DNA of 64,000 nucleotides from contig JAIXMP010000003.1 of the NCBI GenBank assembly GCA_025677815.1, positions 620,001 to 684,000 on the forward strand. The letters run 5' to 3'. A model generated the notes under the pieces. That model was not told the DNA's origin, ran no database searches, and was given only the letters and a program-made list of their open reading frames with translations. Below, in pieces: positions 1-12,070 of the stretch. The DNA is from Phascolomyces articulosus (lineage: Eukaryota; Mucoromycota; Mucoromycetes; Mucorales; Lichtheimiaceae). Each line of letters opens with the position of its first letter. Within the stretch, counting starts at the first letter, position 1. Both the position numbers and the translations under genes were made by a program.

Positions 1-509
1 AGGATAAGGAACACAGATCGCATAAAAAAAGGCATTCGGAACATCGCCATCATCATCACCATAACAACAATAGCTCATCCTCATCACGATATCATCGTAG
101 TAATAAAAAATTGGATTTGGATACCGCAATGAAGACAACATCAACAAAAGTAGATGATTCAGAAAAATCTACTAGTAATATACCCGTCGTTGTTCGTGGG
201 CGTGGACAAGCAACGCGAGGAAGTAAAATGGACAAATATTTTTCAAAAAATTATGATCCAACACTCGATGTTGAACCGGATTTGGATCAATTAGTTTATA
301 CAGAATTTACAGAAGAGGAGAGCGATGATGCAAAAAGGAAAAAGAAGAAAAAGAAGGATAAAAAGAAAAAGAGTAAAAAGAAGAAATCATCCAAAAGGAA
401 ACGAGAAGAAACAGACAGTAGTGACGATGATGATATCAGTGACCGAGTAGAATTCTCTCCCTCTCCACCACCTAAACCAGCAGTTAGAGCTTGGGATATT
501 GGTAAATAG
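1..509 (+). CDS. Lys/His/Ser-rich nuclear-type protein, 3' part only
   Basis: The reading frame is open from position 3 to the TAA at 507-509, so this is the C-terminal exon (about 168 residues) of a gene starting outside the window. The visible part begins with a His-rich and Ser-rich stretch. It continues with an Arg/Gly segment (RGRGQATRGSKM), an aromatic/acidic block (DKYFSKNYDPTLDVEPDL) and a long Lys-rich run next to an acidic Ser/Asp patch. The last residues are VRAWDIGK. Basic runs of this type suggest a nuclear protein that binds RNA or chromatin, but I do not recognise the family. The Met at 111 is internal to the frame and need not be a start. Composition supports real coding. The function is unknown. 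Confidence 0.7.
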   Translation, partial: DKEHRSHKKRHSEHRHHHHHNNNSSSSSRYHRSNKKLDLDTAMKTTSTKVDDSEKSTSNIPVVVRGRGQATRGSKMDKYFSKNYDPTLDVEPDLDQLVYTEFTEEESDDAKRKKKKKKDKKKKSKKKKSSKRKREETDSSDDDDISDRVEFSPSPPPKPAVRAWDIGK

Positions 510-3500
510 ATTTACCCATATCTTGATTATTTAATTTTGTATATATGCATATTATATTTATTTATAATAACATGGTATTCTGTGCTACATTTTGTACATA
601 TCAGCTTTTATAAACCGGTTGTAAAGCTGTTTGGATTTTATTAATTGATACTTATTGTATCAGGAATTACGTAACATGTTTATATGCTGAAATATCTAAA
701 TGCTTTGGGTTAATTATATAATTATTTCATAATTAGATTGTAATTAGATTGAATTGTATCTTAACCACAAGAACGTCTTTCAATTAAAAAAGTAATTGAG
801 AACGAGCATATTAGCTATGTATGGCATCGTATACGAGAGACGAAAAAATTGACCCAACTCTGTTATTACACAAAAAAAAATACTGGTCGAAGATATTAAA
901 TAATACCTCCTTATGCAACACCATTGACATATATGTTTATCATCAACTATAAGCATATCAATTTATTGGGAATGTGAATACTTATATAGTAAGTAGCAGA
1001 TCAGAACATCATTCCTTCTTTTTTTAAACTATACATTTTAAGAATTTATTGCCCAGATGCATCTGACTTCTTTTTATGTATATCATTGTTGATCCTTGTG
1101 TACTTTTTTTTGTGCGATGTAGTTTCCGCATAATTCTGCTACAAATTTTGAATATCGAGTTTCAGATCTTTTACTTCCACTCTTTCTTTTTTGATTTTTT
1201 TTATATCGTTTGAATATCATTGCCATATTGAATATAAAAAGTTCGGATCACACATTTACGATACTTTTCTTCAACTGTTTGCTTTTTTTTGCACTATCAA
1301 CGTATTTAAACATAAACTGATAGTAACCACATTATACTAAAAAGTTGGATGATAGTGAAATGAATATCTAATACTGTAACCTATTTTCGATCTAATACTA
1401 AGTTTTGGAAGTATGACAATTGCTTTACGTATATATAATTATCTAGGAAAACCACTTTGTTTAATATTTTAATATGATTGTTAGTATATTTGCTTGAAAT
1501 TTCGCAACAAGAAGATTGCTCATTCCTTCTACTAGATAGATGAGAGTACTTTTGGTTTGCATCGATAAATCGATTACCATCATCCAGTTATAAGATGAAA
1601 TCTTTGTTACGTTCTTTTGCATGAAATAAAGCAAGTGTATACTTTTTTGGTAGTTTACATTATCTTGTTTTTGGTACGTACTATCTTTTCTTGTCAAAGA
1701 TACCTACTCTATGGTTATGATGGTTATCGGTTTGTTTTTCAATTTGTCAATACTTTTGATACAAATGAAGGAAAGGTTTTATTTTCTTGTCTATTATAGT
1801 ATTATCTACTTTTATACTCTAAATATTTCATCTTGATGTAATATAGAGTTAGATGAGATAAATCTGCGAAAAAAAAAAAAAAAAACTCAATGCTGTGATG
1901 AACTGGTGATGTCAAGTTATGTTTTTCTTGTATTCTTACAGTGAAAATGATGATGGTGTATGTTTTACTTTATCTATGGAATGCTTTTTTTTTTCACAAA
2001 TAAACAAACTGTGCAAGGTGACATAAACACTATTTGTATGTAAAAACAATTACATCACCTTTTTTTAAGTATATCACCAACATCAACAGGCTGCATCGCG
2101 ACAACTTAATGATATCTTTCTACACAACTCGTGGTATTATCTGTACAATAGAATATTCTCTTGGCAATACCCTTTGTTTTATTATCTGAAAAAAAAAGAG
2201 CATGCAAATGGATATATAATAAATAGTGGAATGTGTGCATTATATCATTAAAAAAACAGCACCTGAGAATATTAAAAGTAACTTAGCCAACAGAAAACAC
2301 TGTCATATCAATATTACATGATTATTAACAGATGTTTAGGTAAATCATACATTTATTACAACTCATTGCATACTTTGCATGTAGAAGCGATAGGATAAAA
2401 TATAATAAATTTTCTGCGTGGAAGGTGACGACGATGCAGAAGTATGCGTTTTTTTACAAATGAATGATGCTGAGTTACGTTGTAGAAAATGAAGAGTGTT
2501 GATCAAATAAGGAGTTTTCTCTAAATAAAGTAGTTTTCTTCTTCTGAAGATCCGTCCGTCCGTCCCGGCTGCCCGATGGATTTATCGCCATTATTATGAT
2601 TTTATGATAGATACACAGGTTATTCTGTCTTTTAATTATCTTTTTTGAAACTCTTTATAAAAAACAATTAATATACCATTTTATATAGTATAAAAGCCAT
2701 ATTTTCTGTCATATTATAATAAGGAGGGAAAAGAAGTATGTAGGAGAAGTATACTATAAATTTATATTTTCCTCCCCAATTACGGAAGTTTTTTTTAATC
2801 ATGTGATACTTTATAAAAATGATATACACACGAAAAAGGATTACAAACAAATTAAATACACACAATTCACACACATATCGCACACTTTTTCACATACTTA
2901 ATACATACTTGAGTTTTATAAACGATTCATTTTTGTTCAAGAAGTTTGATTGTTTCGCATTGGTATTGTTTGAAAGAAGCACACACCATCAAATGAAAAA
3001 AATGACAATGACATCATAGACGAGACAGAATATTGAAACGGAATTTTAAAAATTATTAGAAATATAAATTATATATACATACTACTTTAAAGAAAAAGCA
3101 TAATTTGTTAAATAAACAAGCATTTGATTGAATGACATTTTTTCTCTCCCTCTCGGAAATGATCGGAAAGGTCTCTTTATTTGTTATTTTCGCTAACTTG
3201 GTTACTTGATAAAGAGAAAAGTGTCAATAACAATCAAAATCTATAGTAGCCCTCTACTACACCCATCCTTCCAAAAAGCAAGACCCTAGTATTATTACTA
3301 TATAATGATTTTATTAATATAAAAAGATAACCCAAAAGGAGGAACAATCGTTATTGGGAAAATAATAAAAAAAAGGAGGGGTTTAACGCCTGGTTTTGAT
3401 GAAATTAACCAAACAGGATAGAGCGGATGAAAGATTATTGGAATCACAACCTATTGTCTAACGGGGATTAATAAATTTGATTGGACGATAACACGAGTGA

Positions 3501-3743
3501 TCCTAGATAAGCCCCGGTAGATAAGAACACGAGTATGTTCAGTGGATTGATTGGGCCAAACGTACTTTTATCTGTTTCTTTGATCCTTTCTTCCTATCCT
3601 CTTTCTTTTCTTTTTTGTATAGTTTTTTCATTCAAACACTACTACCACCACTACCACCACCATCCTATATCTGAGTTTTTATTTACCCCACACTGCTTGT
3701 ACCTATAATTATCAAAAATAAATATACTATTTTTTTTTACTGA
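510..3743. other. Intergenic region, AT-rich, no gene seen
   Basis: No ORF longer than about 80 codons has coding-like composition on either strand. The stretch contains a 17-nt poly(A) tract at 1869-1885 and a small GC-richer patch near 2548-2580 with repeated GTCC units. Just upstream of the kinase start, a CCA-rich leader lies at about 3640-3665. No tRNA-like or transposon-like sequence was recognised. Confidence 0.6.
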
Positions 3744-5198
3744 ATGAATCCTAATAAAGTCACTGACAATCGATTCAATTCTTATTTTCAATTTATTCGT
3801 CCTTCAAGGCAACTAAAAGGACAAGATGAAAAGGAAATAGAATCATCATCAGTATCAACATCACCCACTACTACAACCACATCAACAAAAAAGAAAACGA
3901 CCACCGTCCCTTTACATATTGATACCACTGATCCGCTTGGTATTTCTTATAATAACAATCATCACACAGGTGAACGTCAAGATGAATATTATTCTGATAT
4001 TTTTCGAAGTCTAAATTATCCTCATGATAAACCAAGAACCACTTGTTCAAAAGATAACAATGATCATGATCATAATGACCCTGAGACTAGTAATAGGCAA
4101 CATCATCACCATCATCGACGACGTCGTTCTTCTTGTAATCAACAACTGCCTCCACCTTCTCTTTCACCATCACCATCACCTAGTTCTTCCTCATCATCAG
4201 CCGCAGCATCACCTACATACGGTCCATTATCTCCCTCTCCATTACGACGTGATATTCCTCATAGTAAATGTCAAATCCGTAAAAGTTCATTTACATCACC
4301 TACAGGAAGCATCACTACCAAATCTTGGGAACATATGAAATCTCCTGCTGCCTCCTTCTTAGCCAGTTTTGCCTCACCTACCTTATTACCACCTGCTTAT
4401 GAAGAAGATGGTGATGAAATTGATGACTATGTATTCGACAAAATCATTGGTCAAGGTGGATTTTCATCGGTCCGTAGTGGCTATAGTATATCTGATGGCC
4501 ACAAAGTCGCTGTCAAGATTATCAAAAAGAGCCATTTAAATGATCAAACACAAAGTCGTCTTGATTGTGAATTGGATATTTGGAAATCATTGGATCATCC
4601 CAACTTGGTTTTGATTGAAAAGATACTTGAAACCGACCATGCCATGTATATTGTATGCAATTATTGTGGTGGAGGCTCTTTACTGGATCGTGTGAATCGA
4701 CAGCCTTTGACAGAACAAGAGGCCCGTGCTGTCGTGATTCAGCTCTGTCATGGATTGCAATATTTACATCAAGAAGCCCGTGTTTGTCACAAGGATTTGA
4801 AATTGGAAAATGTGCTGTTAGATGATCGTCATTGTATCAAAATCTGTGATTTTGGCTTGGCTATCTATCAAGCACCTTCTTTATTTCATGGAGAAGTTGC
4901 GGGTGGTTCATTGGCGTATGCTGCTCCTGAACAAATTAAATCCACCAAACCATTACCTTCCCCTGCTACCGATCTTTGGTCTTTAGGTGTCGTGTTGTAT
5001 AGTTTAGTCACTGGTCGATTACCATTCCAAGATTGTTATGATGTAAGACTTCAACAAAAGATCTTGGACGGACATTTTGATATGCCAGAAGATGTTTCTG
5101 ACGGTTTGAAGGATCTTTTACAAGGATTGCTTCAAGTCAATCCTCATAAACGATATACAGTTCGACAAGTACTTCATTCTTCTTGGTGTTCTCCTTGA
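3744..5198 (+). CDS. Serine/threonine protein kinase with long disordered N-terminus
   Basis: Single-exon 484-aa ORF. Residues 1-225 are low complexity (Ser/Thr/Pro/His/Arg). A full kinase domain fills about 228-484. It has the Gly-rich loop GQGGFSSV, the VAVKII lysine, the helix-C Glu in CELDIWKSLDHPNL, the catalytic loop CHKDLKLENVLL, DFG, and the activation-segment end AYAAPE. The usual HRD reads HKD, so the Arg before the catalytic Asp is replaced by Lys; the Asp, Lys and Asn needed for catalysis are all present. The pattern ATDLWSLGVVLYSLVTGRLPF resembles CAMK/SNF1-like fungal kinases. The domain ends almost at the C-terminus, so there is no C-terminal regulatory tail. Substrate and pathway cannot be told from sequence. 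The absence of introns contrasts with most neighbours. Confidence 0.93.
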   Translation: MNPNKVTDNRFNSYFQFIRPSRQLKGQDEKEIESSSVSTSPTTTTTSTKKKTTTVPLHIDTTDPLGISYNNNHHTGERQDEYYSDIFRSLNYPHDKPRTTCSKDNNDHDHNDPETSNRQHHHHHRRRRSSCNQQLPPPSLSPSPSPSSSSSSAAASPTYGPLSPSPLRRDIPHSKCQIRKSSFTSPTGSITTKSWEHMKSPAASFLASFASPTLLPPAYEEDGDEIDDYVFDKIIGQGGFSSVRSGYSISDGHKVAVKIIKKSHLNDQTQSRLDCELDIWKSLDHPNLVLIEKILETDHAMYIVCNYCGGGSLLDRVNRQPLTEQEARAVVIQLCHGLQYLHQEARVCHKDLKLENVLLDDRHCIKICDFGLAIYQAPSLFHGEVAGGSLAYAAPEQIKSTKPLPSPATDLWSLGVVLYSLVTGRLPFQDCYDVRLQQKILDGHFDMPEDVSDGLKDLLQGLLQVNPHKRYTVRQVLHSSWCSP

Positions 5199-6109
5199 TT
5201 CATTGATTGAACAATGATACTACACTCCCTCTTTCTTTCTTTCTTTCTCTCCATAATATATAACAACTTTTATACAACAATAACAAATTACAACACTCTC
5301 CCTTCTCTCTTACCTATTCTTTACCTCCCTTTCCTACATAGCAACAATAGCTTCTTTTTAATTCTCTCTCTCTTCCTTGTGTACATAGCATTTTTATTAT
5401 TATTAATGATTCCCCATCAATTTGTATGTTTATATATCCCCATTATTTTATTTTCTTCAAAAAACAGTCATAATTACCACCAGGATTGTGGTCTTTTCTA
5501 ATATAACAACAATATATAATAAAGTATCTTATACCTGCAAGAAACTATTTAAAATGTGTGTCTTATTTTTTACCAACATGTAGTGGAGAGATTTTGTTTA
5601 TTTCAATTTTAATAAATACTATATAAAAGAAAGCAATCAAGGGTAAGTTTGTAGTTTGTATATGGTTTCACAGATTCATTGAGTTACTGAGCCCTTTCCC
5701 ACTGGCGCATACCGTTGCATGAATGTGAAAACGAAAGGGATTTTCAAGTGTTCATAAAAAAAAGCAGGGCATAGAAATCATAGATTGAATGTATTCATTT
5801 TTTTTTTTTGGATAGGCTGAACACGTAGTATGACTTCAATATTAATTGTTTAATTGAAAATAATAAAAGATCCTTCATATTACAACTGCTATTTTTTTTG
5901 TGGTTTATAATAAAAGAATAAATTAGGGTGTGTCTGGATAGCCGCACGGGCAACATTTAAACCAATCATAAGTGTCCAAGTGATTCGCGTACACACCGTG
6001 TCCCGCAATTCTTTAAGCACAAACTCATTCCTTCAAAGTGCTGGGTCCTTTTCTTTTTCCTTTTTTTCTTTTAACACAAACAAAAAAAAAGAAAAGCATA
6101 ATAATAACC
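5199..6109. other. Intergenic: kinase 3' UTR and PDI 5' region
   Basis: A pyrimidine-rich stretch follows the kinase stop and leads to the AATAAA-type signal at 5518-5523. The remainder is AT-rich. It ends in a CT-rich then A-rich leader immediately before the PDI start at 6110. No further gene is seen. Confidence 0.6.
5518..5523 (+). terminator. Candidate poly(A) signal AATAAA of the kinase gene
   Basis: AATAAA about 320 nt downstream of the kinase stop. It is chosen by motif and position only. In such AT-rich DNA this hexamer also occurs by chance. Confidence 0.3.
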
Positions 6110-7334
6110 ATGGCGGTTTTTCGCACTTTATTTGCTTTACTTGTACTATTAAATGCCGCGTTCCTCGGATATGATCATTATAAAGGAGGTGATATTGCTT
6201 TGAATCTTGTCGAACAAGCCAAACAATTGGATGTACCTACCGTACAACTTCATTTACAAAACACTTGGACCGAGATCAAGTCGACTACGCCTGAAAAAAT
6301 TGTTGGTCATGTGAATGCCGCCTTTGATTCTTTAAAAGAATTCAATAGTCCCATGGATGTGGTTCACCATTTGCGTGCCAAAGCCGCTGGCATTGTTACT
6401 GGCTCGAGTGACGGTGGTGCCATTCAAATGGAAGGCAATGTATTTGTATTGACCAATGGTAACTTTAACAAGGTCATTGATGGTCAACGTCCTGCACTTG
6501 TCGAATTTTACGCTCCTTGGTGTGGTCATTGTAAAAAATTAGCACCTGTCTATGAAGAATTAGGTGACGCGTTTGCCAATGTTCAAGATCAAGTCATAGT
6601 CGCTAAATTGAATGCGGACGAACATCGTGATTTGGGTGGTCAATTTGGCGTCCAAGGTTTCCCTACATTGAAATGGTTCCCCAAGGGTGTTACCACCAGT
6701 GAGGGCGTTGAAGATTATCGTGGTGGTCGTGACCTAGAATCTTTGGCCAAGTTTATTCAAGAAAAGACTGGTCTTCGTCCTCGTATCAAGTCTCACAAGT
6801 CCGATGTCGTTGTCTTGGATACCAAGAACTTTGATACCATTGTCAAGGATCCAAAGCAAAATGTCTTGGTTGAATTTTATGCTCCCTGGTGTGGACATTG
6901 CAAGAACTTGGGTATGTCTTCTTTATTCAAAGTAAAATTAACCCTCAATCGATTGGATTATTAATTTCATTGTTATATTTTTTTTAGCCCCTATCTATGA
7001 AAAGGTCGCTACTGCTTTTGCTAATGAACCTAACGTAAGTGAAATATCTTTTGTTGGAAGGTGGGGTAGGATAGTAGAAATAAGTATAAAAAAGAAACTA
7101 ACATGAGAGAGTTATAAATCTATATAGTGCAAGGTCGCCAAAATTGATGCTGATAGTGAACGCGATATTGGTACACAATATGATATTTCTGGTTTCCCAA
7201 CCATCAAGTTCTTCCCTGCTGGTGATGAAAAGGATGCCATCTTGTATGAAGGTCAACGATCAGAAGCTGGTTTTATCGAATTTTTGAACAAGCAATGTGG
7301 TACTCATCGTCTTGTGGGTGGTAGTCTTGATGAT

Positions 7335-7365
<31 letters not shown>

Positions 7366-7756
7366 TGGGGAACAGAGAATCGTGTTGTACTGATCTTATT
7401 GTATTTTATTTTTGTTTTACTCTATGATCATATAGGCTGGTCGTATTCCTGAATTGGATAAGTTGGCCATTCAATTTGTTTCTACTTCTGACAAGGAAGG
7501 GCGTGAAAAGATTAAGGCCGATACAGAATCGGCTGCAAAGGAATTGGGTACGCGTAATGCAAAGTTCTATGCTGTTTTCATGAAAAAGATTTTAGAGAAC
7601 GGGGATGCATTTGTAAAGACCGAATCAGCACGTGTTGATCGTATCATCAAGTCCAACACTGTTACTTTGAATAAGGTGGATGACTTTACTATCCGTCGTA
7701 ATATTCTTGGTGCTTTTGATAAAAAGGCCAAGCCAGTCACCAAGGATGAATTGTAA
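6110..7756 (+). CDS. Protein disulfide isomerase with two CGHC thioredoxin domains, KDEL
   Basis: Exons 6110-6911, 6988-7034, 7128-7337 and 7436-7756 give 459 aa. A hydrophobic N-terminus (MAVFRTLFALLVLLNAAFLG) serves as signal peptide. It is followed by about 80 residues before the first thioredoxin fold, which is longer than in typical P5/ERp38 proteins. Active sites WCGHC lie with their first Cys at 138 and 261. A helical ERp29c-like segment (about 350-455) follows, and the protein ends KPVTKDEL, an ER-retention signal. It is expected to form, break and isomerise disulfides of secretory proteins in the ER lumen. The start at 6110 is chosen over the upstream in-frame Met at 6038 because it places the hydrophobic signal at the extreme N-terminus. 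The third intron begins inside a (TA)n tract. Confidence 0.95.
7339..7365. repeat. (TA)n tract at an intron donor
   Basis: About 13 TA units start one base after the GT donor of PDI intron 3, so the donor reads GTATATAT and so on. Length change here could affect splicing, but that is inference. Confidence 0.8.
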
Positions 7757-8165
7757 ATAACCCCTTCTCTCCCTCTTTCTTCTTTTATTTCTCATTTTTA
7801 TCCATATAAATATATGTACACACAAACAAACACCTCTTTTAACTACCAAAAAAGAACCCGTGAAAAATTCACACACACACGCACTAACGCATATTCTCAT
7901 AACTTTTTTTTCTTCCTTTCTTCATCTAATAAATGAATTCTTTTAAAATATATATATAATAATTTTCTCTTGGTCCATGATGAATTATTGCTGTTGTTGT
8001 ATTTTTTTTCAACCAACAAAAAGCTTGTATATTAAATTGGGAAAGTTGAGAGTTAAAAAAACACACACATGAAGAGAAGCAAAAGTTGGGGGAGGGGGAG
8101 GATTGTGAGGGAAAAGAAGAAATGACACCAGAGATCAACTTGATATATAAATTTCTTGTATTTTT
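7757..8165. other. Convergent intergenic region between PDI and NTF2
   Basis: This is the shared 3' flank of two convergent genes: C/T-rich downstream of PDI, with a short CA tract near 7870, and A/G-rich on the NTF2 side. Short ORFs on the minus strand are composition artefacts. Confidence 0.6.
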
Positions 8166-8865
8166 TTAAGCATAGTTCAAGCGGAAGATGTCATTGAAGA
8201 CCCAGTATGAACCACCTTCAGGAACCAAATGGAAAGTTTGGGAGAACATTTGAGGATTTTGTTCTTCATCGACCTATTATCATATCATCGTTTTATAAAT
8301 AACAGCAGCAACAATAGCAACGTTAGAACCAAAAAAAAAAAAGATTCCCCAACGTTTTCTTCTTTTTTTATGTCTATTCGTTTTTTTCTCATTTTTTTTC
8401 CATTTCTTACCAAGAGTTGACCAGTCACAGAAACCAAAATAGTACCAGAAGCGTTGCTTGGTTGAGCATCAATTGTGCTGATACGGTGAGCAACCTTTTG
8501 GAAAGGAAGGCTCTGTTGTTCGTTCAAGAAAAAATAAAAGATTGGCAATTGTCAATGAGATTGTTATTTTATTTTTCTTTATCAAATGAAAAAGATTAAA
8601 TACAAACCACAAGCTTTTCGGTAATGGCATTAGCACCACTGAATTGTTGACCTTCAAAAGTCAGCATGGAGCCTTCTCTCTGTTGTTTTTTTTCGTAATG
8701 AAGGTTAATAACCTTTATGATTTTTGTTTCGTGTTATTTTTTTAAAAAAATCAATTAGGGAATTAGATTACTTGCATAAAGAGGAGTAAGGTTTTGACGG
8801 TTAGAGTCAAAGGTTTCATAATAGAACTTGACGAATGCTTCAGCAACTTGATTGAAATCAGCCAT
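8166..8865 (-). CDS. NTF2: Nuclear transport factor 2
   Basis: Minus-strand exons in reading order are 8865-8772, 8675-8608, 8512-8411 and 8273-8166, giving 123 aa, the usual NTF2 length. The protein begins [20 protein letters not shown]. It contains the family blocks [55 protein letters not shown] and [17 protein letters not shown]2 is a cone-shaped dimer that carries Ran-GDP into the nucleus and binds FxFG nucleoporins. For intron 1 the acceptor after CAGAGAG is the only one of three neighbouring AGs that restores SMLTFE. Every ORF in this stretch is short because the exons are only 68-108 nt. Confidence 0.95.
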
Positions 8866-9070
8866 GGCGTAGTAAATAAAAAAAAAAGGTAAAAGTAGAG
8901 AGGAAAAAAAACGAGAAAGGTAGACGCGACAAGTCAGATTTCTTATAATTTTTTAGGTGTCGGGAGAAAAAAAATATTTTTTCTTTTTTGGTTGCGCAAC
9001 AGAATTTGAACAATTCGATGAGTAGTAAAACCAATGAAACCAATGACTACCAACTACTGATGATCCTTTA

Positions 9071-10523
9071 TTAAGCTACCAAATTTTCAAATTCTTTTTG
9101 TAATCGATCACCATGTTGTTTCATATTTTTTCCAATAAAAGTCAATCGACTATCTCTTGCTTCGTCTGGACCCCAAGTCCTATCCTCCGTCACGATAATA
9201 TCTTCATCAGTGCCTTGGACGACAATTTTGGCATCACTATTGGGAATAGCCAAGACCCCTTTGATACGATAGACAGTATCATGCAATTGACGTGCTTCTT
9301 GTCGAATAAATGACAATACTTGATCTTTTTTCATAGGCTTCCCACTGACTAACAACATGGTTTGTTCAATATTAGGTTTATGTTGTTTATTCTTTATCAT
9401 CCAGTCTTCTTGTTCTTTATCAGGTCGAATGCTAAACAAGGATTCAACAGGTACTTGTTCAGCAAATGTCGTCGGGATCAAACGTGCCGTTGGATTCCTT
9501 TCTTTGATAAACTCGGTTAATCGAGTCAACTCGTCTTTTGTCACAAGATCAGTCTTGTTAATCAAGATACAATCCGTGGTAGAAATTTGAGCCAATGGCT
9601 CATTCTTGTATTGATCTTGTTGTTCGGAAGCTGCCTTCAATCGAGCAAAGAAATGTTTGGCATCTACCAGAGTAATTACCCCATCGACATAAAAGTTTTG
9701 TACAATTTCATCTGTTCCTTTACCATCAGCTCCTCGTTGAATCATGTGTAAAATAGGATCTGGATCTGCTAAACCTGTCGATTCCAATATCACATGTTGA
9801 ATCTTTTTATCTTCCTGTTCTTTGTCTGTTGTTGTTGTTTCGATATACTCGTTCTTGTTGGCTATTTCGACAAGAGCAGAAATCAATTCACCTGAACTCG
9901 AACAACATACACATCCCCTGAATATTTTGTATATTGATATTAATATTATATATATCATCTTCTCCCCAATACACCACATCTTGTCTTAATGACGTCTGGT
10001 TATATGCTGTTGGGTTCCAATATCTCTTTTTATGATCAATATATATCAACGAACCAACCAAATTCATAAAGACTTTGAATATCTGCAATCTTGTCTTGAT
10101 GTAAGATCTCGTTTTCCTTTCATTATATTAAGTTCATGATTGAGTTTCTGTGATTTATGCAAAATATACTCATAAATATAAAGGTTCTACTTACAATTCC
10201 AAATGCTGCTGCAAACTAATTATTTTTTTTTTGAAAATGAGTAAACTTTGTTACCATGACAATCAAAAGGGTAACCATGTCACTTTGAGGGATAACGCTA
10301 TTGCTAGCTATATATTATTATTACCTCATTCTCAATGACCGCAATACGTTTCGGTATATTCTTATCAGTTCTTGTTGCATCTAAAATCCTGTTTAATAAA
10401 GTACTTTTTCCAGCACCTAAATAACCCTATCATGACAAAACACTTTAACATAGATGTATATATTGAAAGAAGGTGAAGAAAAAATATATTTACCGTTAAT
10501 ATAGTGACTGGAACGCGTGGCAT
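9071..10523 (-). CDS. CobW/COG0523 family G3E GTPase (putative metallochaperone)
   Basis: Minus-strand exons are 10523-10494, 10426-10325, 10215-10195, 10116-10055 and 9917-9071, giving 353 aa. The Walker A is GYLGAGKST (from residue 11). The switch region reads AVIENE then FAAAFGI, and the metal-binding CxCC appears as GCVCCSSSGEL (Cys 74, 76, 77). A G3E-type ESTGLADPDPI segment, the nucleotide-specificity motif NKTD and a C-terminal CobW_C region follow. Family members bind metals such as zinc and use GTP hydrolysis to deliver them; the metal here is inferred, not shown. The third exon is only 21 nt and encodes FAAAFGI. Without it the conserved ENEF block is broken. The donor of exon 4 was chosen for phase and yields a Trp just before GCVCC. 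Confidence 0.9.
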
Positions 10524-12070
10524 GATGATGATGAAAAGTATCTATGCTGTGGGAAGAAGAGAGTTATATTATTGATTTCCCATTTTACTTAAAAAAATTC
10601 TGTCGGGTTTGTAATGGAAGGGAGTGCGTCGGATTGGTGCTTCCGCAGGACCGTGTATGGACGACTATGAAAAACGGAGATAATGAATATGTGGTAGTAC
10701 TATATCAGGTAAAAATCTACATTGCCTTTTTTTCTAAAGTGATTGGTAAAGACAAGCAACATCTTACATAATTATATGGAGCCAATATCGTTTATTTATG
10801 AGTAGCAATACCACATATTACAATATTCATTTTTTAAATTTAAGGAATGAAGTTGAATTTTATTATGGCTTTAATTAGAACCACAGAAAGGCGATTCATG
10901 CGAATCAATACTTATTATTAAGTACAGACATTCTAATTCCTCACATAAAGAAGAAAGGATATGTACTCCGATTTGAATTGGGTTGCTCTTATGTGTAATA
11001 AATCTATACGCACTTTATTTGCTAATAATGTCCATATATATGTTTATAAAGAAAAGGCTGTAAAGCCCACCTTTTACAACCCTTTACGATTGTGATAGCA
11101 ACATCTTTTTTGCAGCGTTGTAACTTTTTCTTTAACCATCACCAAAATTTTCTGAATTTGAAATTTAAAATTTCCAGTGTTCCAGGAAATTAGTATATTG
11201 CGATCGTGAAATTGTTAGGTATCTTGGAATACTCTCATAATTAATTACTTTAAAAGAAGTATATGTTTTAACATACATATGTTCATATATAGCATATTCT
11301 GGAAGCGATCGAATACGATTTTGTTGATGGGGCTTAGGACACTTAAGTTCTATGGAGGAAATGACATATGCCAAGAAAAACAACCAACAATATAAGAGAA
11401 ACTGGTTTTAATATGAATTTGTGGATAACACTGGTGAGTTGGAAGATTAATGACAATGGCAATGAATATGACAATGTACATGACGCATCAGAAATTGGAA
11501 GCAGTGACAAAGTAGAAGAAGAGACAAGTGGTAACAATGATAGAGAAAACAATTTGTAGCGCTACCCCTTTCTCTCTTTAGCATTACAACTTCTGATACG
11601 TTGTGTGTATAGAAAATTTGAAAAAAAGAGAGGGACCTTTTTTTTGTGGGGAGATTTGAGGTTGTTGTTATTGTTGGTCATGCGGAAAAGAAGGGACCAA
11701 AAAAAAAGGACTTTAATAATCAATGGAAGATGAAAAGCTCCCTTTTTCCTTTTCTTTTTTCTCGATTCCTTTCTTTTTTTATATAATAAAATAACAACAA
11801 CAACAATAACAACCTACCTTTTTATTGGTAAATTCTTCCTTTCTTTATTATTTCTATTTCTTTATTATAATTCCTATTCCTTCTTCTTCTACTTCTGCTA
11901 CTTCTTCTTTCCCTTCTTTCTTATCGTTTATCTTTTTCACCAATACCCACGCGTCCGCGTATAATTTAAATATCTACATATACTCCCCTATCGTTATTTC
12001 TTTTTATCTTTATTATTATTTCTTTTTCATAATTGCGCGTTGTCCTTTTTTCTCCTCGAATTATAACACC
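10524..12070. other. Divergent intergenic region
   Basis: This lies between the CobW gene (-) and the GTB-motif gene (+) and probably holds both promoters. ORFs near 10544-10771 and 11343-11559 lie opposite each other in low-complexity sequence and have no recognisable content. CT-rich sequence from about 11740 leads into the next gene. Confidence 0.55.

Noticed and set aside
4024..4338. 104-codon ORF inside the kinase gene
   Set aside because: It is another frame of the low-complexity N-terminal part of the kinase and has no independent coding signal.
7625..7900. Minus-strand ORF over the PDI 3' end
   Set aside because: A shadow of the PDI coding exon plus C/T-rich UTR; composition is an artefact.
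11343..11559. Opposing ORFs of 63-72 codons in the gap upstream of the GTB-motif gene
   Set aside because: Overlapping on both strands, low complexity, no motif, no splice partners.
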